From Xanthomonas nasturtii (GTDB lineage: Bacteria; Pseudomonadota; Gammaproteobacteria; Xanthomonadales; Xanthomonadaceae): a stretch of 64,000 nt of DNA. The stretch's first letter is position 1. The number at the start of each line of letters is the position of its first letter. Shown in pieces: positions 27,932 through 37,005 of the stretch. The translations under genes and the position numbers were made by a program. A model generated the notes under the pieces. The model worked only from the letters and a program-made list of their open reading frames with translations, ran no database searches and was not told the origin of the DNA. Location: positions 115,589 to 179,588 of the forward strand of contig NZ_LYMI01000009.1 of assembly GCF_001660815.1 (NCBI RefSeq), given 5' to 3'.

Positions 27932-28262
27932 CAACACGACCGCGCGGCCGCCAGGCGGGCGTGGTCGTTGCTCGGAATCGGCATGTACCACTCGTACACT
28001 CCGGCTCTGAACGCGCCGCCCGCACCCATCCGACGACCGCTCGCTACGTCTTGTTAGACGCTCTCAGTTTTCCTGATGGTGCACTGCCATCGCACGCTGC
28101 GCCTGCAAGTACGCACAGCGTGCGGCGCATGCGGATTCTCCCCACGCGCCGTGCCTGCGCATGCGGCATGCAGTGCTGCATCCTCATCGCTTAATCGCTT
28201 TTCTGGTCGGCCGCCGGCGCACAGTGCGCAGGCCCTGCATTCCTGTTATCGAAGGTGCCGCA
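27932..28262. other. spacer inside the hydroxyproline gene run
   Basis: A 331-base gap between the deaminase and the semialdehyde dehydrogenase, unlike the overlaps on either side. It contains the hairpin at 27976-28006. The rest shows no gene. A separate promoter for the dehydrogenase-peptidase pair may lie in its right half. Confidence 0.45.
27976..28006. repeat. hairpin, copy 2 of the dispersed element
   Basis: GG-c-ATGTAC-cactc-GTACAC-t-CC forms a hairpin related, in reverse orientation, to the one at 18795-18825. It lies 45 bases after the deaminase stop, so it may limit transcription into the dehydrogenase gene or protect the upstream mRNA. Confidence 0.6.
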
Positions 28263-29879
28263 ATGAACGACACGAACCACTCCATTCCCACGACCGCCGC
28301 CGAGGTGCTGCTGGCAGGCCAATGGCAACCCAGCCGCAATGCGGCCGGCAGCTTCCGCGCTGCCGACCCGAACACCGGCGAGCCGATCGGTCCGCAGTTT
28401 CCGATCAGTGGCGCGGACGATGTGGAAGCCGCCGTCGCCGCCGCGCAGGCGGTGGCAGCGGAACTGGCGGCCGCACCGGTGGAGCGCATCGCCGCCTTCC
28501 TGGACGCCTATGCCGACGCACTGGATGCCGATGCCGACACCCTGGTCGCCTTGGCGCATGCCGAAACCGCACTGCCCGCGCCCACACGCTTGCGTGGCAA
28601 CGAACTGCCGCGCACCAGCGGGCAGCTGCGCCAGGCCGCGCAGGCGGTGCGCACGTACAGCTGGACCCATCCCGTCATCGATCGCGCGGCCGATCTGCGT
28701 TCGCACCTGGCGCCATTGGGCAAGCCGGTGCTGGTGTTCGGCCCGAACAATTTCCCGTTTGCGTTCAACGCGATTGCCGGCAGCGATTTCGCCAGCGCGA
28801 TCGCCGCGCGCAATCCGGTTATCGCCAAGGCGCATCCGTTGCATCCGGCCACCAGCCAGCGCATGGCGCAGCTGGCGCATCAGGCGCTGGTTGCGGCCGG
28901 TCTGCCGGCGGCGGCCGTGCAGCTGCTGTATCACTTCGACAACGCCATCGGCGTGCGGCTGGCCGGCGATGCGCGGCTGGGCGCGATTGGTTTTACCGGC
29001 AGCCGTGCCGGTGGGCTGGCGCTGAAAGCGGCGGCCGACGCAGCAGGCGTGTTGTTCTACGCCGAGCTGTCCAGCGTCAACCCGGTGTTCCTGTTGCCCG
29101 GCGCGCTGGCCGAACGCGGCGATGCGCTGGCGCAGGAGTTCTTCGCGTCCTGCACGCTGGGCAGCGGGCAGTTCTGCACCAATCCCGGTGTGGTGGTAGT
29201 GCCGCACGGTGCGGCCGGCGATGCGTTTGTTGCGGCCACCAAGGCCCATTTCGAAGCGGCCATGCCGATGGTGCTGTTCTCGGCGGCCGGTGTGGACAGT
29301 GTGCAACGCGGGGTGGCCAGCCTGCGCGCTGCCTGCGCCAGCGTACTGGCAGGCGGGCACACCGGCGAGGATGGCTACCGCTACGCGCCGACCTTGTTGA
29401 GCGTGGATGCAAAGACGTTCATCGCCAACCCGCAGGCACTGCAGGCCGAAGCGTTCGGCCCGGTGAGCCTGCTGGTGCGCGCGGCCGATGCAGCGCAGAT
29501 GACGCAGGTGGCGGCCGCGTTCGAAGGCAATCTCACCGGCACGCTGTATCGCGCCGGCGACGGCAGCGACGATGCGGCCTGGCAGGCCATCGCGCCGGTG
29601 TTGCGCGCGCGGGTGGGGCGGTTGATCAACAGCAAGATGCCGACCGGCGTGGCAGTGAGCGCGGCGCAGAACCATGGCGGGCCGTTCCCGAGCACCGGGC
29701 ACCCGGGCTTCACCGCCGTGGGCATGCCCGGTGCAATCGGCCGTTTTGCGGCCCTGCACAGTTATGACGCGGTGCCCGATGCACTGCTGCCTGCGGAATT
29801 GCGCCAGCGCAATCCGGGCGGGGTGGCGCGGCTGGTCGATGGGCAATGGAGCACGGCCGATCTGGGAGCCGGTGCATGA
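28263..29879 (+). CDS. 2-oxoglutarate semialdehyde (2,5-dioxovalerate) dehydrogenase
   Basis: A 538-residue aldehyde dehydrogenase that completes hydroxyproline breakdown by oxidising 2-oxoglutarate semialdehyde to 2-oxoglutarate. Catalytic Cys305 lies in LGSGQFCTNPG and the general base Glu268 in FYAELSSVNP; the NAD(P) region has FGPNNFPFAFN and GFTGSRAGG. The longer chain and the 'SSVNPVF' context are typical of the 2,5-dioxovalerate dehydrogenase subgroup that also ends arabinose, glucarate and hydroxyproline routes. Its start overlaps nothing upstream, but its stop overlaps the peptidase ATG by four bases. Confidence 0.93.
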   Translation: MNDTNHSIPTTAAEVLLAGQWQPSRNAAGSFRAADPNTGEPIGPQFPISGADDVEAAVAAAQAVAAELAAAPVERIAAFLDAYADALDADADTLVALAHAETALPAPTRLRGNELPRTSGQLRQAAQAVRTYSWTHPVIDRAADLRSHLAPLGKPVLVFGPNNFPFAFNAIAGSDFASAIAARNPVIAKAHPLHPATSQRMAQLAHQALVAAGLPAAAVQLLYHFDNAIGVRLAGDARLGAIGFTGSRAGGLALKAAADAAGVLFYAELSSVNPVFLLPGALAERGDALAQEFFASCTLGSGQFCTNPGVVVVPHGAAGDAFVAATKAHFEAAMPMVLFSAAGVDSVQRGVASLRAACASVLAGGHTGEDGYRYAPTLLSVDAKTFIANPQALQAEAFGPVSLLVRAADAAQMTQVAAAFEGNLTGTLYRAGDGSDDAAWQAIAPVLRARVGRLINSKMPTGVAVSAAQNHGGPFPSTGHPGFTAVGMPGAIGRFAALHSYDAVPDALLPAELRQRNPGGVARLVDGQWSTADLGAGA

Positions 29880-31075
29880 GCGCACAGATCGGCGGGCTGT
29901 CGCTGGAGCAGGCGCGCGCGCAGCTGGCGCCGTGGACGCAACGCGCCGCGCCGATCGCCGCGGACGAATACGAGCGGCGCATCGAACGCGCGCGCAGCCT
30001 GATGCGCAGCCAGGGCGTGGATGCGCTGTTGATCGGCGCCGGCACCTCGCTGCGCTATTTCACCGGCGTGCCGTGGGGCGCGAGCGAGCGCCTGGTGGCG
30101 TTGCTGCTGACCTTGAATGGCGACCCGGTGCTGCTGTGTCCTGCGTTCGAAGAAGGCTCGCTGGACGCGGTGCTGAAGATCCCGGTGGCCAAGTACCTGT
30201 GGGAAGAACACGACGACCCGTATGCGCTGGTGGCACATGCCATGGACGAGCGCCACGCACATGCGCTGGCGCTGGACCCGGGCATTGCCTTCGCCGTGCA
30301 CACCGGTCTGTGCACGCATCTGGGTGCGGCGATCCGCGATGCGGGGGCGATCATCGACGGCTGCCGCATGTGCAAGTCGCCTGCCGAGCTGGCGTTGATG
30401 CAGCAGGCCTGCGACATGACCCTGCTGGTGCAGCGGCTGGCCGCCGGCATTGCGCACGAGGGCATCGGGACCGATCAACTGGTGCGCTTCATCGACGAGG
30501 CGCATCGCGCGCTGGGCGCGGACAACGGGTCGACCTTCTGCATCGTGCAATACGGCCACGCCACTGCATTTCCGCATGGCATCCCCGGCGTGCAGCACCT
30601 GCGCGAAGGCGAGCTGGTGCTGATCGACACCGGCTGCACCGTGCAGGGCTACCATTCCGACATCACCCGCACCTGGATCTATGGCACGCCCAACGTTGCG
30701 CAGCAGCGCATCTGGGACCTGGAGCAGGCCGCGCAGGCAGCGGCATTTGCGGCGATCCGCCCGGGCGTGGCCTGTGAAGCGGTGGACCAGGCCGCGCGCA
30801 CGGTGCTGGAAGCCGCAGGGCTGGGCCCGGACTATCGCTTGCCCGGCCTGCCGCATCGCACCGGCCACGGTTGCGGTCTGGCGATTCACGAGGCGCCGTA
30901 TCTGGTGCGCGGCAATGCGCAGCCGCTGCAGCCGGGCATGTGCGCCAGCAACGAGCCGATGATCGTGGTGCCCGGTGAGTTCGGCGTGCGGCTTGAAGAC
31001 CATTTTTATGTCACCGAGGCGGGCGCGCAGTGGTTTACGCCGCCGTCGCTGGCAATCGATCAACCGTTTGCGTGA
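29876..31075 (+). CDS. M24 metallopeptidase, Xaa-Pro dipeptidase-like
   Basis: A 399-residue pita-bread-fold peptidase with a creatinase-type N-domain. The five metal ligands can be traced: Asp in LVLIDTGC, Asp in YHSDITRTW, His in RTGHGCGLAIHE, Glu in CASNEPMIV and Glu in VRLEDHFYV. Such enzymes cleave Xaa-Pro dipeptides, releasing proline or hydroxyproline. It is translationally coupled (ATGA) to the semialdehyde dehydrogenase, so supplying free hydroxyproline from imported dipeptides is a sensible role. No signal peptide is seen, so it should act in the cytosol. Confidence 0.92.
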   Translation: MSAQIGGLSLEQARAQLAPWTQRAAPIAADEYERRIERARSLMRSQGVDALLIGAGTSLRYFTGVPWGASERLVALLLTLNGDPVLLCPAFEEGSLDAVLKIPVAKYLWEEHDDPYALVAHAMDERHAHALALDPGIAFAVHTGLCTHLGAAIRDAGAIIDGCRMCKSPAELALMQQACDMTLLVQRLAAGIAHEGIGTDQLVRFIDEAHRALGADNGSTFCIVQYGHATAFPHGIPGVQHLREGELVLIDTGCTVQGYHSDITRTWIYGTPNVAQQRIWDLEQAAQAAAFAAIRPGVACEAVDQAARTVLEAAGLGPDYRLPGLPHRTGHGCGLAIHEAPYLVRGNAQPLQPGMCASNEPMIVVPGEFGVRLEDHFYVTEAGAQWFTPPSLAIDQPFA

Positions 31076-31102
31076 GCCGGCCCGGATTCACGTACCCGTA
31101 GC

Positions 31103-31158
31103 AGCGCGCTTGCGCGCGAATGGCGTTATCGGTAACGCCCATCGCGCGCAAGCGCGCT
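31103..31158. repeat. large REP-type inverted repeat
   Basis: A perfect 17-bp stem (AGCGCGCTTGCGCGCGA with its complement at 31142-31158), a two-base mismatch, then 7 more paired bases (GGCGTTA / TAACGCC) around a TCGG tetraloop. It lies 28 bases after the peptidase stop and is flanked by GTAG and CTCCTGC, the mark of two REP units facing each other. It may end the hydroxyproline transcript or stabilise its 3' end. Confidence 0.8.
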
Positions 31159-31191
31159 CCTGCGGCCGCCATCGCATCTTGGAGTGAATGC

Positions 31192-33009
31192 ATGAACCAC
31201 CTGCGTCCTGTCGCCATCGGCCTGCTTGCCGCCGCATTGTTTACTGCCTGCAAGCCAGCACCGCCGGCATCGGAAACGGCGGCTGCGGCCACTTCCGCGC
31301 CAACCAGCGAACAAGCAGCCAAGGCCTTCGATGCGCTGCTGGACAAACAATGGCAATACCAGCTGCAGCACAACCCGGAGTTCGCCAGCATCATCGGCGA
31401 CAAACGCTACAACGACCGCTGGAGCGATTATTCGCTGGAAGCGGTGCAGGCCGAGCGCGCCGCAACCGCGGACCTGCTCACGCAGTTCGAAGCAGTGGAT
31501 GCCAAGGTGCTGGACGCGCAACGCCAGCTCAGCCTGCAGATGATGCTGGGCCAATTGCGCGACAAGCTGGAAGGCATCGACCTCAAGACCTACACGATGC
31601 CGCTGGAGCCCATCGGCGGCGTGCAGTTGGCGCTGGCCGGGTATGGCGATGCGTTTCCGTTCGAAAACGCCAAGGATTACCGGGATTACATCAAGCGCCT
31701 GCAGACAATTCCGACGGTGATCGAACAAGTCATCGCGGTGTCGCGCCAGGGCGCGACCGATGGCCTCACCCAGCCGCGCTATCTGTTGGAGCGCCTGCCC
31801 GAGCAGATCGACAAGATTGCCGCGTTGACCGGCGAGCAGAGCCCGTTCGCCTCGCCGCTGAAAAAGCTCGATGCGGCGGTGCCGGCCGATCAACGCGACG
31901 CGCTGCGTCAACAGGTGCTCGCCGCGATCGATCAACAGGTGCGCCCGGCCTACGGCAAATTGGCTGCGTTCGTGCGCGACGAATACGCCGCGCAAGGGCG
32001 CGCGCAAGAAGGCGTGTGGTCGCTGCCCGATGGCGAGCGCCGTTACCGCTACGCCGTTCACACCCAGACCACCACCGACATGGCGCCGGAGGAGATCCAC
32101 CAGATCGGCCTGAAGGAAGTGGCGCGCATCGAAGGCGAGATGACGGTGATCGCCAAGGCGCAGGGCTTTGCCGATCTGGCCAGCTTCCGCAAGGCGGTGG
32201 AGACCGACAAGCGCCACTTCGCCAGCTCCGGCCAACAGATTTTGCAGCAGTACCGGCAGTACATCGCGGCGATGGAACCGGAACTGCCCAAGCTGTTCGG
32301 CCATCTGCCCAAGACCCCGCTGGAGGTGCAGGCGATGCCGGCGTTCCGCCGCAGCGCACCCGGTGCCGAGTACTGGCAAAGCAATCCGGAAGGCACCAAG
32401 CCGGCGATCGTGAAGGTCAACACCAGCGACTTCGCCAGCCGCACGCTGATCAATATCGAAACCACCGCCTATCACGAAGGCGTGCCCGGGCATCACCTGC
32501 AGATCTCGCTTGCGCAGACGCTGCCCCTGCCGCCGTTCCGCCAGCAGGCCGGCTACAACGCCTACATCGAAGGCTGGGCGCTGTATGCCGAGCGGCTGGG
32601 CAAGGAGATCGGTTTCTTCAAGGACCCGTACAACGACTACGGCCGCCTGTCTGGCGAGTTGCTGCGCGCCAACCGGCTGGTGCTCGACACCGGTGTGCAC
32701 TACAAGCACTGGAATCGCCAGCAGATGGTGGACTTCTTCCACGCGCACCCGTCCGACGACGAGCCCAGCATCCAGTCCGAAACCGATCGCTACATCGTGT
32801 GGCCCGGCCAGGCGCTGGGCTACAAACTCGGCCAGCTGCAGATCCTGGCATTGCGCGCGGAAGCGGAAAAGGAGCTGGGCGATCGTTTCGATGTGCGCGC
32901 CTTCCACGATGCGGTGCTGGGCGGCGGCGCGATGCCGCTGGCACTGTTGCAGCAGCGCGTGCGGCAGTGGATTGCACAGGCCAAGGCGGCGCCGGAGGCA
33001 CGCGGATGA
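31192..33009 (+). CDS. DUF885 family metallopeptidase-like lipoprotein
   Basis: A 605-residue predicted lipoprotein. Residues 1-20 form a signal peptide with lipobox LFTAC. The DUF885 domain fills the rest, with a thermolysin-like zinc motif at His428 (HEGVPGHH) and a downstream YIEGWALYAERL that supplies the third ligand. DUF885 proteins are inferred periplasmic peptidases. The gene is translationally coupled to a second DUF885 gene. The position straight after a Xaa-Pro peptidase and before a DPP-IV-like enzyme suggests a shared role in degrading proline-rich peptides, but the specificity is unproven. Confidence 0.9.
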   Translation: MNHLRPVAIGLLAAALFTACKPAPPASETAAAATSAPTSEQAAKAFDALLDKQWQYQLQHNPEFASIIGDKRYNDRWSDYSLEAVQAERAATADLLTQFEAVDAKVLDAQRQLSLQMMLGQLRDKLEGIDLKTYTMPLEPIGGVQLALAGYGDAFPFENAKDYRDYIKRLQTIPTVIEQVIAVSRQGATDGLTQPRYLLERLPEQIDKIAALTGEQSPFASPLKKLDAAVPADQRDALRQQVLAAIDQQVRPAYGKLAAFVRDEYAAQGRAQEGVWSLPDGERRYRYAVHTQTTTDMAPEEIHQIGLKEVARIEGEMTVIAKAQGFADLASFRKAVETDKRHFASSGQQILQQYRQYIAAMEPELPKLFGHLPKTPLEVQAMPAFRRSAPGAEYWQSNPEGTKPAIVKVNTSDFASRTLINIETTAYHEGVPGHHLQISLAQTLPLPPFRQQAGYNAYIEGWALYAERLGKEIGFFKDPYNDYGRLSGELLRANRLVLDTGVHYKHWNRQQMVDFFHAHPSDDEPSIQSETDRYIVWPGQALGYKLGQLQILALRAEAEKELGDRFDVRAFHDAVLGGGAMPLALLQQRVRQWIAQAKAAPEARG

Positions 33010-34838
33010 AGACCAGCCGCATCTGGCGCGCAAGCGCATTGAGCGTGTTGCTTGCATCCGGTCTGGGCACTGCCGCCGTGCAGGCGCAGGCTGCAGTCCC
33101 CGCACCCGCAGCAACCACGCAAGACAGCGCGGCGGCACGCTTCAAAGCGCTGTACACGCGCGAATGGCGCTGGCGGCAGGCACAGTTGTCCGGCGCGGTG
33201 GATGAAGACAACCAGGCCACGCAGGAGCAATCCGACCATCTGCCCAAGGTGGATGTGGCCACGCAGGACCAGCGCACGGCGTACTGGCAACAGGCGTTGA
33301 AGGAACTGGATGGCATCCCGCAGGCGCAGTTGTCGGCCGAAGATCAGGTGAGTTACCAGGTGTACCGCCAGCAGTTGCTGGTGCTGCTGGATCAGCAGCG
33401 TTTTCGCGCCTGGGAAATGCCGTTCAACAGCGATTCGGCGTTCTGGAGCGACCTGGGCTTCAGCGCCGAGGCCAAGCTGCGCACGCGCGAGGACTATCAG
33501 CGCTATCTGAAGATGCTGGCCGATATCCCGCGCTATTTCGCCGAGCACACCGACAACATGCGCGCCGGGCTGGCGCGCGGTTTCAGCCAGCCCAGGGTGA
33601 CGCTGACCGGACGCGATCAATCCATCGCCGACGTGGCGCAGGCAAAGGGCCAGGCCAATCTGTTCTACGCACCGTTCAAGCAGATGCCGGCAACGCTGCC
33701 GGCCGAGGTGCAGGCGCAACTGCGCCAGCAGGCGGTCAAGACCATCGATACGCAGGTGCTGCCGGCGTACGCCAGGTTGCTGGACTTCATCCGCAACGAC
33801 TATCAGCCGCGTGCGCGCACCACGCTGGCCGGCGAGGCCTTGCCGGACGGGCAGGCGTATTACCGCGCGCAGATTCGTGAGTTCACCACGCTGGACTTGA
33901 GCCCCGATCAGATCCACCAGATCGGTCTGGACGAGGTTGCCAAGTTGCGTACGCAGATGGACCAGACCATCGCGGCCAGCGGCTTCAAAGCGCCGGCCGG
34001 GCAGGTGGTGTTTCCGGCATTCCTGCATTTCCTGCGGACGGATGCGCAGTTCTATGCCAAGACGCCGGAAGAGCTACTCAAGCAGGCCGCATGGATTGCC
34101 AAGCGTGTGGATGCCAAGGTGGGCGATTACATCGGCCGGCTGCCGCGCCGCCGCTTCGCCATCGAACCGGTGCCGCCGGAGTTGGCGCCGTTCTACACCG
34201 GCGGCCGTGGCGGGCCGGGCATCTACCTGGTCAACACCTACAACCTGCCGTCGCGGCCGCTGTACAACCTGACCGCGCTGACCTTGCATGAGTCCTCGCC
34301 CGGCCACGCCTTGCAGATGCCGCTGGCGGCAGAAGCGCAGGGGCTGCCGGAATTTCGCCGCTACAGTTTCATTTCCGCCTACGGCGAAGGCTGGGCACTG
34401 TATTCGGAGTACCTTGGCCAGGAAATGGGCATGTACGACACGCCCTATGACCGCTTCGGCTATCTCACCTATCAGATGTGGCGCGCCTGCCGTCTGGTGA
34501 TAGATACCGGCATCCACCACAAGGGCTGGACGCGCGAACAGGCGCAGGCGTACCTGCGCGACAACACCGCACTGAGCGAACACGAAGTGACCACCGAGGT
34601 GGACCGCTACATCGCCTGGCCGGGGCAGGCGCTGTCGTACTACCTGGGCGAATTGAAGATTCTGGAGCTACGCCGCAAGGCCGAAGCCGCGCTCGGCGAG
34701 ACGTTCGACATCCGCGCCTTCCACGACGCGATCCTGGAAACCGGCTCGGTGCCGCTCCCGGTGCTGGAGCAACGCATCGACCGTTTCATCGCCGAGGGTG
34801 GGAAGTCGCCTTGGGCGCAGGAGGTATCGAAGCAGTAG
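33006..34838 (+). CDS. DUF885 family exported metallopeptidase-like protein
   Basis: A 610-residue paralogue of the preceding gene, overlapping its stop by four bases. It has an ordinary signal peptide (cleavage near VQAQA, residues 24-29) rather than a lipobox, so it should be free in the periplasm. The zinc motif is HESSPGH with His428, the same residue number as in the upstream paralogue, followed by AYGEGWALYSEYL. The pair looks like an ancient tandem duplication with one membrane-anchored and one soluble product. Confidence 0.9.
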   Translation: MKTSRIWRASALSVLLASGLGTAAVQAQAAVPAPAATTQDSAAARFKALYTREWRWRQAQLSGAVDEDNQATQEQSDHLPKVDVATQDQRTAYWQQALKELDGIPQAQLSAEDQVSYQVYRQQLLVLLDQQRFRAWEMPFNSDSAFWSDLGFSAEAKLRTREDYQRYLKMLADIPRYFAEHTDNMRAGLARGFSQPRVTLTGRDQSIADVAQAKGQANLFYAPFKQMPATLPAEVQAQLRQQAVKTIDTQVLPAYARLLDFIRNDYQPRARTTLAGEALPDGQAYYRAQIREFTTLDLSPDQIHQIGLDEVAKLRTQMDQTIAASGFKAPAGQVVFPAFLHFLRTDAQFYAKTPEELLKQAAWIAKRVDAKVGDYIGRLPRRRFAIEPVPPELAPFYTGGRGGPGIYLVNTYNLPSRPLYNLTALTLHESSPGHALQMPLAAEAQGLPEFRRYSFISAYGEGWALYSEYLGQEMGMYDTPYDRFGYLTYQMWRACRLVIDTGIHHKGWTREQAQAYLRDNTALSEHEVTTEVDRYIAWPGQALSYYLGELKILELRRKAEAALGETFDIRAFHDAILETGSVPLPVLEQRIDRFIAEGGKSPWAQEVSKQ

Positions 34839-35433
34839 CGATGCTGAAGCTCCTCTCTCCCCGGGGGCGAGAAGGCACAGTTTGTGCGCCGTTGGCGCGC
34901 GTGCCTTGGAGCGCCCGCGCCACAAGCGCGGGCCGGGGCGCGGAGCGGGGGTTGGGGTGAGGGTACTGGCGAAGCTGCGCAGGGTCGAAATGGCATGAGG
35001 CTGCGCACGTACCCTCATCCGCCCCTTCGGGGCACCTTCTCCCGGAGGGAGAAGGGGGCATGGTTCGAGCCCCTCTCCCCCCGGGGCGAGAAGGCACAGT
35101 TTGCGCGCCACTGGCGCGGGCCGGGGCGCGGAGCGGGGGTGGGGTGAGGGTACTGGCGAAGCTGCGCAGGGTCGAAATGGCATGAGGCTGCGCACGTACC
35201 CTCATCCGCCCCTTCGGGGCACCTTCTCCCGGAGGGAGAAGGGGGCGTCGTTCAAGCCCCTCTCCCTCTGGGAGAGGGGTTGGGGTGAGGGTACGGGGCG
35301 AAGCCGCGCGGGTCGAAATGGCACGAGGCTGCGCCCGTACCCTCATCCGCCCCGTCGGGGCACCTTCTCCCGGAGGGAGAAGGAACAGCTGTAGTAGTTA
35401 GGAATCGCCTACAACCTTTCCAACGGGGGCACC
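34839..35433. repeat. triplicated dispersed repeat in the DUF885-permease spacer
   Basis: A ~95-base unit occurs three times in direct order at about 34961-35058, 35148-35246 and 35289-35383. Each reads GGGTAC, then GGTCGAAATGGCA, a GCTGCGC block, CCTCATCCGCCCC and CTTCTCCCGGAGGGAGAAG, so each contains two small hairpins. The linkers differ: two carry a long GGCGCGGGCCGGGGCGCGGAGC block, the third only GGGAGAGGGGTTGGGG. Relatives are at 54514-54560 and 63246-63352. No gene is present in the spacer. Confidence 0.8.
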
Positions 35434-37005
35434 ATGGCCACGCAAGGCAAGTTCCACAAGCGGCTCAGCCTGACCGACCTGACCTTTATCGGGCTGGGTT
35501 CGATCTTCGGTTCCGGGTGGTTGTTTTCGGCCAGCCATGTGTCCTCGATTGCGGGGCCGGCCGGCATCGTGTCGTGGATCCTTGGCGGCATCGCCGTCTT
35601 GCTGCTGGGCCTGGTCTATTGCGAACTCGGTGCGGCGTTGCCGCGCGCCGGCGGGGTGGTGCGCTACCCGGAGTATTCGCATGGCGCCTTGCTCGGCTCG
35701 CTGACCGGCTTTATCACGCTCATCGCGTTTTCCAGTTTGATCGCGATTGAAGTGGAGGCGGCGCGGCAATATGCAGCGGCGTGGTTTCCGTGGTTGAGTC
35801 AGCCCAACAGCACGCACCCCAGCATCTGGGGCTGGCTGGTGCAGCTGGCCTTGCTGGTGCTGTTTTTCCTGCTCAACTACTTCAGCGTCAAGACCTTTGC
35901 GCTGGCCAACAACATCGTCAGCATCTTCAAGTTTCTGGTGCCGATCCTGGTGATCGTGCTGCTGATGAAGCACTTCAATGCCGGCAATCTGAGCGTGCAC
36001 GGGTTCGCACCCTCGGGTATGGCCGGGGTGGAAGCGGCGATCTCCGCCGGCGGCATCATCTTCGCGTATCTGGGGTTGACCCCGATCGTGTCGGTGGCCA
36101 GCGAGGTGCGCGACCCGCAGCGCAATATTCCCATCGCCTTGATCCTATCGGTGGCGCTGTCCACGGTGATCTACGTGCTGCTGCAGCTGGCGTTTCTGGG
36201 CAGCATTCCGGCCGCACAGCTTGCGCAAGGATGGACCGGCATCGACAAGGCCTTCGCGCTGCCGTACCACGACATCGCACTGGCCTTGGGCATGGCGTGG
36301 CTGGCGGCATTGGTGATCTGCGATGCCATGGTGTCGCCCAGCGGCACCGGCAATATCTACATGAATGCCACCCCGCGGGTGGTGTATGGCTGGGCACGTA
36401 GCGGCGGGTTCCTGCCGGTGCTGACGCGGGTGGACCCGGTGTCGGGCATTCCGCGCCCGGCCCTGTGGTTGAGCCTGGGCTTGTCGATCTTCTGGACGTT
36501 GCCGTTCCCTTCATGGGAAACCTTGATCGGCGTGGTGTCGGCCGCCTTGGTGCTGAGCTACGCGGTAGCGCCGGTGACGGTGGCAGCCCTGCGCCGCAGC
36601 GCGCCGGAATTGCCGCGCCCGTTTTTCGTCCGCGGCCTGGCGGTGTTGGGGCCGCTGTCGTTCATGGTGGCGGCGTTGATCGTGTACTGGTCCACATGGC
36701 CCACCTTGTCGTGGCTGCTTGGCTTGCAGGTGCTGGCATTTGCGCTGTACGTGCTGTATCGCCTGCCATCGCGCGAGGGCCGCACCCGCCTGTTGCGGCA
36801 GGTACGCGCGTCCTTGTGGCTGATCGTGTTCTTCGTGCTGGTAATGCTGGTGTCGTGGGCCGGCACCTTCGGTGGACACGGTTGGATCGCGCATCCGTTC
36901 GATACGTTGAGCGTGGCGGTGATCGCGTTCTTCATTTATCACTGGGGCGCACGCAGCGGTTTGCGCAGCGACGAACTGGCATTGGAGGACGACGATGGTG
37001 AGTGA
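35434..37005 (+). CDS. APC superfamily amino acid/amine permease
   Basis: A 523-residue inner-membrane transporter with about twelve hydrophobic segments. The first helix carries the APC signature LTDLTFIGLGSIFGSGWLF, and later segments include GGIIFAYLGLTPIVSVASE and the cytoplasmic EVRDPQRNIPIA. APC members import amino acids or small peptides by proton or cation exchange. It follows peptidases and overlaps the S9 peptidase gene by 11 bases, so uptake of proline, hydroxyproline or a derived compound is plausible. The substrate cannot be read from sequence. Confidence 0.9.
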   Translation: MATQGKFHKRLSLTDLTFIGLGSIFGSGWLFSASHVSSIAGPAGIVSWILGGIAVLLLGLVYCELGAALPRAGGVVRYPEYSHGALLGSLTGFITLIAFSSLIAIEVEAARQYAAAWFPWLSQPNSTHPSIWGWLVQLALLVLFFLLNYFSVKTFALANNIVSIFKFLVPILVIVLLMKHFNAGNLSVHGFAPSGMAGVEAAISAGGIIFAYLGLTPIVSVASEVRDPQRNIPIALILSVALSTVIYVLLQLAFLGSIPAAQLAQGWTGIDKAFALPYHDIALALGMAWLAALVICDAMVSPSGTGNIYMNATPRVVYGWARSGGFLPVLTRVDPVSGIPRPALWLSLGLSIFWTLPFPSWETLIGVVSAALVLSYAVAPVTVAALRRSAPELPRPFFVRGLAVLGPLSFMVAALIVYWSTWPTLSWLLGLQVLAFALYVLYRLPSREGRTRLLRQVRASLWLIVFFVLVMLVSWAGTFGGHGWIAHPFDTLSVAVIAFFIYHWGARSGLRSDELALEDDDGE

